Shown here piece by piece: positions 42,105-49,105 of a stretch of DNA of 64,000 nt. The stretch spans positions 39,357 to 103,356 of the forward strand of contig PABK01000047.1 in NCBI GenBank assembly GCA_002699145.1. The letters run 5' to 3'. Origin of the DNA: Halioglobus sp. GTDB lineage: Bacteria > Pseudomonadota > Gammaproteobacteria > Pseudomonadales > Halieaceae. The first letter of the stretch is position 1. The number at the start of each line of letters is the position of its first letter. The notes beneath the pieces were generated by a model, which saw only the letters and a list, made by a program, of their open reading frames with translations, made no database searches and was not told the origin of the DNA. Made by a program: the position numbers and the translations under genes.

Positions 42105-42929
42105 TCAGCCGGTACCGCGTTTGGCGTCTTCTTCCGCCTCGGGGCAGCAGATGCTGTGGTCCATATCCAGGGCCGGCTGGTCCGTTGACGGGCGGCCGAC
42201 GATTTTCGCCGGCACGCCGACCACGGTGGTGTGTGGCGGCACGTCCTCCAGCACCACGCTGCCCGCGCCAACCTTGGCGCCCTCGCCGACGTGGATGTTG
42301 CCGAGAATCTTCGCCCCGGCGCTGATCAGCACGCCGTCGCCGATTTTCGGGTGGCGGTCGCCCTCGTCCTTGCCCGTGCCGCCCAGCGTCACCGACTGCA
42401 GGATGGAGACGTTGTTGCCGACCACGGCGGTCTCGCCGATGACCAGGCCCGTGGCGTGGTCCAGCATGATGCCCCGGCCCATGCGCGCGGCCGGGTGTAT
42501 GTCCACGCCGAATTCCGCCGACATGCGGTTCTGGAAGAACAGCGCCAGGGACTCGCGGCCGTGGGTCCACAGCCAGTGCGCGACGCGCTGGGTCTGCAGG
42601 GCGTGGAAGCCCTTGAAGTACAGGAACGGGATGTACAGCTCGTGGCAGGCCGAGTCGCGCTCCTGCACCGCCAGCAGGTCGGCGCGCACCGCCTCGCGGA
42701 TGGCCGGATCCGAGTCCAGCGCCTGCAGCATGACCTCGCGCAGCAACAGTGACGAGGCGGTGGGGCTGTCCAGCTGGCTGGCCAGGTGGAAGCTCAAGGC
42801 CAGTTCCAGGCGCGTGTGGTTGAGGATGGTTGAATGCAGGAAGCTGGCCAGGATCGGCTCGTCGCGGCTGTGCTGTGTCGCCTCCGCGCGGATCTGCTCC
42901 CAGACAGGGTCGGCGTTGCTGGTGGGCAT
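42105..42929 (-). CDS. cysE: Serine O-acetyltransferase
   Basis: A 274-residue enzyme that acetylates serine to O-acetylserine, the committed step of cysteine synthesis. The N-terminal helical SATase domain (about 1-140, with WEQIRAEATQHSRDEPILAS) is followed by a left-handed beta-helix (about 145-245) with the active-site stretch VDIHPAARMGRGIMLDHATG and QSVTLGGTGK. The C-terminal tail is acidic and lacks an obvious terminal Ile, the residue that binds cysteine synthase in E. coli CysE. Its promoter lies in the short gap to the divergently organised methyltransferase region. Confidence 0.93.
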   Translation of the reverse strand: MPTSNADPVWEQIRAEATQHSRDEPILASFLHSTILNHTRLELALSFHLASQLDSPTASSLLLREVMLQALDSDPAIREAVRADLLAVQERDSACHELYIPFLYFKGFHALQTQRVAHWLWTHGRESLALFFQNRMSAEFGVDIHPAARMGRGIMLDHATGLVIGETAVVGNNVSILQSVTLGGTGKDEGDRHPKIGDGVLISAGAKILGNIHVGEGAKVGAGSVVLEDVPPHTTVVGVPAKIVGRPSTDQPALDMDHSICCPEAEEDAKRGTG

Positions 42930-42962
42930 GCGGGTACCTCGCTGTGAGGGTCGAACTGTAGC

Positions 42963-43685
42963 CTATTCGCCGCTTCCCGTCACGGCGGGGGCGGTGTAGC
43001 GCCACAGCGCGTGGCCGCTGTCGCGGTACTTCCTCTCGAACAGGCTCAGGCCCTCGCCCTGTACGCGCAGGCGGCTGACCACGCCGCGCTGGCCGACCAG
43101 GTGCATGGCCGTGCCGAACTCCTCCACGTAGATCTGCCAGTTGCTGCGCAGTTCCAGGCGCCCGCCCAGGCGCAGCAGCTGCGCGAAACCGGGGTGGCCG
43201 TGCACGCGCCGGCCCAGGTGCCCGGGCTTGGGCCAGGGGTTGGGATAGAGCAGGTAGTGAAAATCGGTGAGCAGTCCGTCGCGCGCCAGCAGCGTCCAGA
43301 TCGCCTCGCACTGCGCGCGCAGCAGCAGGTAGTCGTCGCCCGGGTCGCAGGGGTGTTTGCCCAGGCGGTGCGCGGACTGGTCGATGCCGACGACCAGGTG
43401 ATCGGGGTGGCGCGCCGCCAGCGCCCGCGTGCTGTGCCCGGTGCCGCAAAAGGAGTCCAGCACCAGTGGCCGCGCGCCGGCGCGCAGGCGGTCGCGCAAC
43501 AACGCGTAGGCCTGCAGGTTGTGCGCCGCGATGGGCGCGTGGTGCTCGCTGCGCAGGTGCCGTAGCACGACACTGGCCAGGCGCGGGTGCAGGTGCGCCT
43601 GGCTGCTGTGTACCCTGGTTGAGTTTGCCTGCAAGACAATAGCTTCCGCTGTCGACGCCAGAATGTATGCCGGTTTGATGTTCAT
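42963..43685 (-). CDS. TrmB-like SAM-dependent methyltransferase
   Basis: A 240-residue Methyltransf_4 protein related to tRNA (guanine-N7-)-methyltransferase. SAM motif LVLDSFCGTGHSTRALAARH lies near 74-93. The TrmB catalytic signature, usually PDPWPKxRHxKRR, appears here as YPNPWPKPGHLGRRVHGHP, with Asn for the usual Asp and altered basic residues. The N-terminus (SSQAHLHPRLASVVLRHL) also differs from canonical TrmB. I chose the ATG at 43685; the longer frame would overlap the divergent acyltransferase start. It may be a divergent paralogue with another substrate. Confidence 0.75.
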   Translation of the reverse strand: MNIKPAYILASTAEAIVLQANSTRVHSSQAHLHPRLASVVLRHLRSEHHAPIAAHNLQAYALLRDRLRAGARPLVLDSFCGTGHSTRALAARHPDHLVVGIDQSAHRLGKHPCDPGDDYLLLRAQCEAIWTLLARDGLLTDFHYLLYPNPWPKPGHLGRRVHGHPGFAQLLRLGGRLELRSNWQIYVEEFGTAMHLVGQRGVVSRLRVQGEGLSLFERKYRDSGHALWRYTAPAVTGSGE

Positions 43686-43749
43686 CACTGCCGCTGCGAT
43701 GATAACGGTGTAAAACTGCCTGAACCAGCACACCGACAGCGGCGGACCC

Positions 43750-44475
43750 ATGCGCGATGACCTGCGGCCCTACTGGGTAAAAAAACTGTATATCGGCTTT
43801 CGCAAGTGGTATGCCGAGTACTTCCTGGCTGCCGAGTGCGACAGCCTGGGCCCCTACCACACGATCATGAAGCCCTGGTACGTGAGTATCTCCGGCAACA
43901 ACATCAGCATCGGGCGCTGTTTCACCGCCATCGGCGAACCCGGCGCCCGCGTCGAACTGGGCGTCTGGGGGCGCGAGGCAGGGCAGGGGCGCATCGAGAT
44001 CGGCGATTGCTGCCTGATGAGCCCGGGCTCGCGCATGTCGGCCAGCGACGAGATTGTGCTCGGCGACGGCGTCATGCTCGCCCACGGCGCCTATGTCACC
44101 GATTGCGACTGGCACACGGTGTACGACCGCATGGTACGCACCGACCCGGCGCCGGTGCACATCGGCCGCAACGTCTGGCTGGGCGACAGTTCGACGGTGC
44201 TCAAGGGCGTCACCATCGGCGAAAACAGCGTGGTCGCCGCGCGCGCCGTGGTCACCCGCGACGTGCCGGCCAACGTCATCGTCGCCGGCAACCCGGCGAA
44301 AGTCGTCAAGGAACTGGACCCGCAGCGCGAGTTCCACACGCGCATGGACTACTTCGCCGATCCCGCGGGACTGGAGCAGTTCTTCGACGCGGTGGACCGC
44401 CAGGTGCTGCAGGGCAACAGTTTCTGGCGCTGGGCCCTGTCGCTGGTGTATCCGCTGTCGCGCCGGGGACAATGA
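43750..44475 (+). CDS. Left-handed beta-helix (hexapeptide) acyltransferase
   Basis: A 241-residue acyltransferase of the LbH/trimeric LpxA-like superfamily. Hexapeptide repeats occupy about residues 45-190 (for example VHIGRNVWLGDSSTVLKGV, then TIGENSVVAARAVVTRDVPA and IVAGNPAKVVKEL). The catalytic-type His lies in VMLAHGAYVTDCDWHTVYDR. The substrate is unknown; the closest named groups are CatB/NodL/WbbJ-type sugar or antibiotic acetyltransferases. It stands alone, divergent from the methyltransferase gene. Confidence 0.82.
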   Translation: MRDDLRPYWVKKLYIGFRKWYAEYFLAAECDSLGPYHTIMKPWYVSISGNNISIGRCFTAIGEPGARVELGVWGREAGQGRIEIGDCCLMSPGSRMSASDEIVLGDGVMLAHGAYVTDCDWHTVYDRMVRTDPAPVHIGRNVWLGDSSTVLKGVTIGENSVVAARAVVTRDVPANVIVAGNPAKVVKELDPQREFHTRMDYFADPAGLEQFFDAVDRQVLQGNSFWRWALSLVYPLSRRGQ

Positions 44476-44554
44476 CAAGCCGATACTGGCGGTTCTCATT
44501 CTCGCCACCGCGAGGAACGAGCCTCGCCGGTGCAATCCCCTGCCGTAATCGAGA

Positions 44555-45538
44555 CTACAGCAGGGCCAGCGGTTCTTCCTGCAGCGCCGCGAGCTGTTCG
44601 CGCAGTTCCAGGATGTGGTCGGCCCAGTAGCGCTCGGTGTTGAACCAGGTGAAGGAGCGCGGGAAGGCCGGGTCTTCCCAGCGCCGCGCCAGCCAGGCGG
44701 CGTAGTGCACCAGGCGCATGGTGCGCAGGGCCTCGACCCAGCGCAGCTGGCGCGGCGCGAAATCCATGAATTCAGCATAGCCCTCGATCACCTCGGACAG
44801 CTGTAACTGGCGTTCGTGGCGCTCGCCGCTGAGGAACATCCACAGGTCCTGCACCGCCGGGGCCATGCAGCAGTCGTCCAGGTCGACGAAGTGGGCGGTG
44901 TCGTCGCGCCACAGGATGTTGCCCACGTGGCAGTCGCCGTGCACGCGGATGAACTGCTGCGCATCCGCCTCCGCGAACAGCGTCTGCACCTGGCGTTCCA
45001 GGTCCGCGCTGAGCGTGGCGTAGGCCTCCTCCAGCGCGAGCGGGATGAAACCCTCGCGCAGCAGGTAGTCGCGGCTGTCGCTGAGCATGGTCTGTGCGGA
45101 CAGGGTGTGCCGCTGGCGGAACGGCTGCGCCGCGCCCACCGCGTGGATGCGCCCGAGGGTGCGGCCCAGCACCAGCAGGTTGTCGGGGTTGTCCAGCTCC
45201 GGGGGGTAGCCGCCGCGGCGCGGGAACAGCGCGAAGCGAAAATCCTCGTGGCGGTGCAGGGTCTGGCCCTGCGCGTCCGCTATGGGCGCCACCACTGAAA
45301 TGTCCGCCTCGACCAGCTCCTGGCTGAAACTGTGTTCCTCGAGTATCTGTGCGTCGTCCCAGCGGCCCGGGCGGTAGAACTTGGCGATCAGCGGCTCGCC
45401 GTCCTCGATGCCCACCTGGTACACGCGGTTCTCGTAGCTGTTCAGCGCCAGCAGGCGCGCGTCGCAGGGGTAGCCGGCGGACTCCACCGCGGCGATCACC
45501 AGGTCCGGCCCGAGGCGGTCGTAGGGATGCGTGTTCAC
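44555..45538 (-). CDS. srkA: Stress response kinase A (APH-like Ser/Thr kinase)
   Basis: A 327-residue protein of the APH/choline-kinase fold, close in length to E. coli SrkA (YihE, 328 residues), a kinase that counteracts stress-induced death. It shows the N-lobe LLALNSYENRVYQVGIEDGE, Lys in PLIAKFYRPGRW, the catalytic loop VHGDCHVGNILW near 194-205 and the metal site HFVDLDDCCMAP. The start is GTG at 45538, overlapping the modC stop by 4 bp (GTGA), so it is translated as the last gene of the mod operon. Confidence 0.88.
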   Translation of the reverse strand: MNTHPYDRLGPDLVIAAVESAGYPCDARLLALNSYENRVYQVGIEDGEPLIAKFYRPGRWDDAQILEEHSFSQELVEADISVVAPIADAQGQTLHRHEDFRFALFPRRGGYPPELDNPDNLLVLGRTLGRIHAVGAAQPFRQRHTLSAQTMLSDSRDYLLREGFIPLALEEAYATLSADLERQVQTLFAEADAQQFIRVHGDCHVGNILWRDDTAHFVDLDDCCMAPAVQDLWMFLSGERHERQLQLSEVIEGYAEFMDFAPRQLRWVEALRTMRLVHYAAWLARRWEDPAFPRSFTWFNTERYWADHILELREQLAALQEEPLALL

Positions 45539-46623
45539 CCGTCCTCCGTGTCCATGAGCAGTGCGGCGCTTTTCACCTGGGCGTAGAGCTGGTCGCCCGT
45601 GGCCAGTTGCAGCAACTGCGCCGACTTGCGCGTGATGCGCGCGAGCAGGAACTGCTCGCCCAGGGCCAGGCGCAGCATGACGCGCGCGCCCGCGTCCACG
45701 CCGATCTCGGCGATGGTCACCGGCAGGATGTTGAGAATGCTGGTGGCCTGTGGCCGCTCGCGGCACAGGCTGACGTCGCGCGCCGGGATGCGTACGCGCA
45801 GCGCGCTGCCCGCTGCATGCGGCAGCAGGTTGACGAACAGCGGGTGGCCGCCCACCGCCAGTTCCGTCAGGCCGAAGGCCTCGTCGTGCGCCTGCACACT
45901 GGCGCGCAGTATGGCGGCGGCGCCCTCCTCGCGGCTCAGGCGCGTGTCGATGCGGCTGCACAGTTCGATCAGCGGGCCCTGGTCCTCCACGCGCCCGGCA
46001 TCCAGCAGTACCAGGTGGTCCGCCAGGCGCGTCACCTCATCCACCGCGTGGCTGACGTACAGCATCGGCAGGTCCAGTTCCCGCGCCAGGCGTTGCAGGT
46101 AGCGCAGGCACTCCTCGCTGGCGCGGCTGTCGAGGTTGGCCAGCGGCTCGTCCAGCAGCAGCAGGCGCGGCGCATTGAGCAGGGCGCGGCCGATCGCCAC
46201 GCGCTGGCGCTGCCCGGCGGAGAGCTGCGCGGGGCGGTGCGCGAGCAGTGCGGACAGGTCCAGCCATTCGATGACCTCGTCGCGCCCCGGCCCGCCGCGG
46301 CCGCGGCGCCGCTGCGCGGCGAACTGCAGGTTGCCCGCCACGTCCAGGTGCGGGAACAGGCGCGCGTCGGAGAACACGTAACCCACCGCGCGGCGCCAGG
46401 CCGGCAGCGCGCGTGCGCCGTCCTGCCAGGTGTCGCCGGCAAAGCGCACCAGCGCGTGCTCGCCGCCCGCGCGCAGCCCGGCGATGCAGTCGAGCAGGGT
46501 GGTCTTGCCGCTGCCGCTGGGACCGCACAGGGCGGTGATGCCGCGGGCCGGCAGGGCGCAGTCCACCTGCAGGCGGAAACCGCCCTGCCCGGGACAGTCC
46601 AGGCGCAGTTGCAGTTCGCTCAT
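45535..46623 (-). CDS. modC: Molybdate ABC transporter ATP-binding protein
   Basis: A 362-residue ABC ATPase energising molybdate import. Walker A CGPSGSGKTTLLDCIAGL lies near 33-50, the signature LSAGQRQRVAIGRALL near 134-149, and Walker B RLLLLDEPLANLDSRA near 153-168. The C-terminal region (about 290-362) is a TOBE/Mop molybdate-binding domain (ARDVSLCRERPQATSILNIL). It overlaps modB by 4 bp (ATGA) and srkA by 4 bp. Confidence 0.95.
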   Translation of the reverse strand: MSELQLRLDCPGQGGFRLQVDCALPARGITALCGPSGSGKTTLLDCIAGLRAGGEHALVRFAGDTWQDGARALPAWRRAVGYVFSDARLFPHLDVAGNLQFAAQRRRGRGGPGRDEVIEWLDLSALLAHRPAQLSAGQRQRVAIGRALLNAPRLLLLDEPLANLDSRASEECLRYLQRLARELDLPMLYVSHAVDEVTRLADHLVLLDAGRVEDQGPLIELCSRIDTRLSREEGAAAILRASVQAHDEAFGLTELAVGGHPLFVNLLPHAAGSALRVRIPARDVSLCRERPQATSILNILPVTIAEIGVDAGARVMLRLALGEQFLLARITRKSAQLLQLATGDQLYAQVKSAALLMDTEDG

Positions 46624-47297
46624 ACGCGCACCCGCCAGCCCTGGCCGCGGTAGAGCAGGAACAACAGGACCAGTGAAAACGTCACCAGCCCCGCGGCGAG
46701 CCGGTGCGCCTCAGCGAAGTTCAGCGACTCGACCTGGTCGTACAGGGCGATGGACAGCACCTGGGTTTCACCGGGGATATTGCCGCCGATCATCAGCACC
46801 ACGCCGAACTCGCCCACGGTGTGCGCAAAGCCCAGGCTGGCCGCGGCGATGTAACTGCGCCGCACCAGCGGCAGCACCAGGCAGCGGAACTGGTCCAGCG
46901 GTCCCGCGCCCAGGGTCGCGCCGGCCTGCAGCAGGCCGGCGGGCACGCGCGCGAAGGCCGCCTGCAGCGGCTGCACCACGAAGGGCAGGGAATAGATAAC
47001 CGAGCCGATGACCAGGGCGCTGAAGCTGAAGGCCAGGCGCGAGCCGGTCAGCGACTCCCAGGCGCGGCCCAGCGCGGTGTCCGGCGCGAACATCAACAGC
47101 AGGTAAAAACCCAGCACCGTGGGCGGCAGGATCAGCGGCAGGGCGACCAGCGCCTCCACCAGCGCGGCCAGCGTGCCGCGGCGGCGCGACAGCCACCAGG
47201 CCAGCGGCGTGCCGACCAGCAGCAGGGTGACCGTGGTGACGGCGGCCAGGGCGATGGTGAGGCGGATCGCGTCGAGTTCGGCGGCGCTCAGGGACAA
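46620..47297 (-). CDS. modB: Molybdate ABC transporter permease
   Basis: A 225-residue inner-membrane permease with five or six helices. The cytoplasmic EAA loop is visible as YIAAASLGFAHTVGEFGVVL near 169-188, the ModB form with GEFG. The apparent start is TTG, 10 bp inside the modA gene, giving MSLSAAELDAIRLTIALA; there is no ATG nearby, so translation is probably coupled to modA. It overlaps modC by 4 bp. Confidence 0.93.
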   Translation of the reverse strand: MSLSAAELDAIRLTIALAAVTTVTLLLVGTPLAWWLSRRRGTLAALVEALVALPLILPPTVLGFYLLLMFAPDTALGRAWESLTGSRLAFSFSALVIGSVIYSLPFVVQPLQAAFARVPAGLLQAGATLGAGPLDQFRCLVLPLVRRSYIAAASLGFAHTVGEFGVVLMIGGNIPGETQVLSIALYDQVESLNFAEAHRLAAGLVTFSLVLLFLLYRGQGWRVRV

Positions 47298-47980
47298 GGT
47301 TCGTAGCCGGCGTCGAGAATGAGAGAGCGCACCCTATCACTTCTGAACCACTTGAGGTAGCGGTCCACAGTCGGTCCCTGGCCGAGCACCAGCAGGTGCT
47401 GCTCGATGGGCTCGTGCCAGCTCGCCGGCACCGGCACGGCGCCGGCGGGCGCCATGGCCGCGGGCAACAGGGCCAGGTCCACGGCGCCGCTGTGCCAGTA
47501 CTGGAAGGCCTGCGCCACGTTCTGGCCGCGCACCAGTTTGCGCCCGGCGCCGGCGCTGAACGCCTTGCGTTCGAGCACCTGCAGCGCGGCGCGGCCGTAG
47601 GGAGCGACCAGGGGGTTGGCGATGGCCAGGCTGCGCTGCGGCAGCGCCAGGTCGGGCAGGTCTCCACCGGCCAGCACCAGCCGGCCCCTGGCGTAGCAGG
47701 CGGGCGGTCCGGCGCCGGGCGCGGCGAGGTCCGCCAGTTGCCGCGGCCGTGCGGCGTCCGCGGCGAAGAACAGGTCGAAGGGGGCGCCGTGGCGCAACTG
47801 GCTGGCCAGTACCCCGGTGGAGGCGCTGCTCAGGCGCAGCGTGATGCCTGTAGCCGCGCTGAACTCTGTGTTGATGTGTTCCAGGGCGGGCTTGAAATTG
47901 GCGGCGACGGCGATGCGCAGGGTCTCCTGTCCCCACAGGCCGGGTGCGAGCAGCAGCAATAGCAGGGCGGTATAGCGCAA
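47288..47980 (-). CDS. modA: Molybdate-binding periplasmic protein
   Basis: A 230-residue substrate-binding protein. A signal peptide (about 1-18) precedes ETLRIAVAANFKPALEHIN; family motifs are STGVLASQLRHGAPFDLFFA near 62-81 and AIANPLVAPYGRAA near 129. I chose the TTG at 47980, which has a GGGGA site 6 bp upstream and starts directly at the signal peptide; the longer frame adds an unlikely Pro/Arg-rich stretch. It is the first gene of modA-modB-modC-srkA. I see no ModE-type operator upstream. Confidence 0.9.
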   Translation of the reverse strand: MRYTALLLLLLAPGLWGQETLRIAVAANFKPALEHINTEFSAATGITLRLSSASTGVLASQLRHGAPFDLFFAADAARPRQLADLAAPGAGPPACYARGRLVLAGGDLPDLALPQRSLAIANPLVAPYGRAALQVLERKAFSAGAGRKLVRGQNVAQAFQYWHSGAVDLALLPAAMAPAGAVPVPASWHEPIEQHLLVLGQGPTVDRYLKWFRSDRVRSLILDAGYEPCP

Positions 47981-48188
47981 CAGGAGTCCCCGGGGTTCGG
48001 CGCAGGCCGTCCCGGGGTGTGTCGGGCCCCGGCGACGGCGCGGCGCAGGTTGGCACAGCGTTGCGGCAGTGTAAAGCGCATCGAAGCCGGGGTCTGCAGG
48101 CGGGCGCGCGGCGGGGCCAGCGCCGGGTGGCCCCGGCCGCAACAGCGCGGTTGTTGAGGGGCCCCGGCGCGATGCCGGGGGAAAGCGC

Positions 48189-48497
48189 TCAGTTGCCGCT
48201 ATCGCCGGCGTGCTTGCCGGCAGCTTCTACTGCCGCATCGACGGTCGCTGCCGCATCGGCTGCCAGGTCGGCGGTTTTGCTCGCTCCTTCGCGGGCCAAC
48301 TGTGAAGTGGTGTCCGCTGCTGAGCTGATTTTCGCGTCTGCCGATGCGGCGGTTTCCTGGACCACGCTCTGCATGGATTCCAGTGTGGAGGAAGCGGCGG
48401 GCTCCCCCTTGTCGTCGCGGCTGCAGGCAGTCATCAACAAGGTGACGGACGCCACCAGGGTGACGGTACCGACGAGCCAGTTGCGTACGTTGTTCAT
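48189..48497 (-). CDS. Small Ala-rich lipoprotein
   Basis: A 102-residue predicted lipoprotein: signal peptide with hydrophobic core TVTLVASVTLLM and a lipobox-like LMTAC (C25), followed by an Ala/Ser/Asp-rich, probably helical region with no domain I recognise. It resembles small Lpp/OsmY-like or apolipophorin-like envelope proteins in composition only. The ATG lies 54 bp downstream of the DUF4332 gene, and the two may share a transcript. A GC-rich hairpin (48162-48180) follows, without a T run. Confidence 0.65.
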   Translation of the reverse strand: MNNVRNWLVGTVTLVASVTLLMTACSRDDKGEPAASSTLESMQSVVQETAASADAKISSAADTTSQLAREGASKTADLAADAAATVDAAVEAAGKHAGDSGN

Positions 48498-48551
48498 AAC
48501 GCGATCTCCGGTGGCGGTGACAGGTAGCAGGTTGGGGTTGGGGCCGCCACT

Positions 48552-48956
48552 CTAGTAGTGGATGGCCCGGTCAAGGCCTTTCGCCTGTTCGACCCAGTTC
48601 GCCACCATGGAGCCGTTGGGCGTGGAGCGCACCAGTTTCTTTTCCTCGTTGATCTCCAGCAGCTTCTTGTGCAGGTTTTCCGGTTTGCGCTGGGCCAGCT
48701 CGGGCACGGTGTCGATACCCGCGTTCTCCAGCAGGTCGGCATACTCGCCGCCAATGCCGCGGATGCGGGCCAGGTCGGCACGGTTGATCCACTTCAGGAT
48801 CAGTTTCGGGCTGATGCCGGATTGCTCGGCCAGTTTCTTGCGCGCGGCGGGTGTACTCCCCTGTTCCAGCAGTTGTTGCTGCGTGGCCACGCCGCAGGCC
48901 TTGAGCTGCTCCGCATATTTGTTTCCGATGCCTTCGATGTCGGACAGTTTGGTCAT
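48552..48956 (-). CDS. DUF4332 helix-hairpin-helix protein
   Basis: A 134-residue protein of the DUF4332 family, built of tandem helix-hairpin-helix units: LSDIEGIGNKYAEQLKACGV near 4-23 and LARIRGIGGEYADLLENAGI near 61-80. Such HhH repeats bind DNA non-specifically or mediate protein contacts; the role of DUF4332 is not established. I chose the ATG at 48956 because AGAGGAAG lies about 9 bp upstream; a start 30 bp earlier has no ribosome site. A TGTAA-N6-TGTAA repeat at 49081-49096 lies 125 bp upstream. Confidence 0.82.
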   Translation of the reverse strand: MTKLSDIEGIGNKYAEQLKACGVATQQQLLEQGSTPAARKKLAEQSGISPKLILKWINRADLARIRGIGGEYADLLENAGIDTVPELAQRKPENLHKKLLEINEEKKLVRSTPNGSMVANWVEQAKGLDRAIHY

Positions 48957-49080
48957 GTTTGATCTTCCTCTGTTTGCCTTTGCCATGTGTGGCTGTAACA
49001 GGCAGTGTCCCTGTGGCCGCGGCCGTGGACAGCTGCTGTCGCCATGGTGGGGCAGCGCGCCCGCCCTGGCCAGTCGGGTG

Positions 49081-49096
49081 TGTAATCACTTTGTAA
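49081..49096 (+). promoter_or_regulatory. TGTAA-N6-TGTAA direct repeat (box C)
   Basis: TGTAATCACTTTGTAA: two TGTAA pentamers 11 bp apart, the helical spacing used by OmpR/PhoB-type dimers. It lies between the end of the CHASE2 kinase gene (49106) and the start of the DUF4332 gene (48956). The same pattern occurs twice upstream of the response-regulator gene and mscL. Its orientation is opposite to the DUF4332 gene, which makes this the weakest of the three. Confidence 0.4.
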
Positions 49097-49105
49097 AAGG
49101 TGCGT

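Noticed and set aside
41644..44778. A 1044-codon minus-strand open frame across hemE, cysE and the methyltransferase
   Set aside because: It runs antisense to hemE and the acyltransferase and out of frame through cysE; composition is shadow-like and it crosses convergent and divergent gene boundaries.
48113..48180. GC-rich hairpins as a terminator for the small lipoprotein gene
   Set aside because: Stems are 7 bp with no T run on the minus strand; too weak to call.
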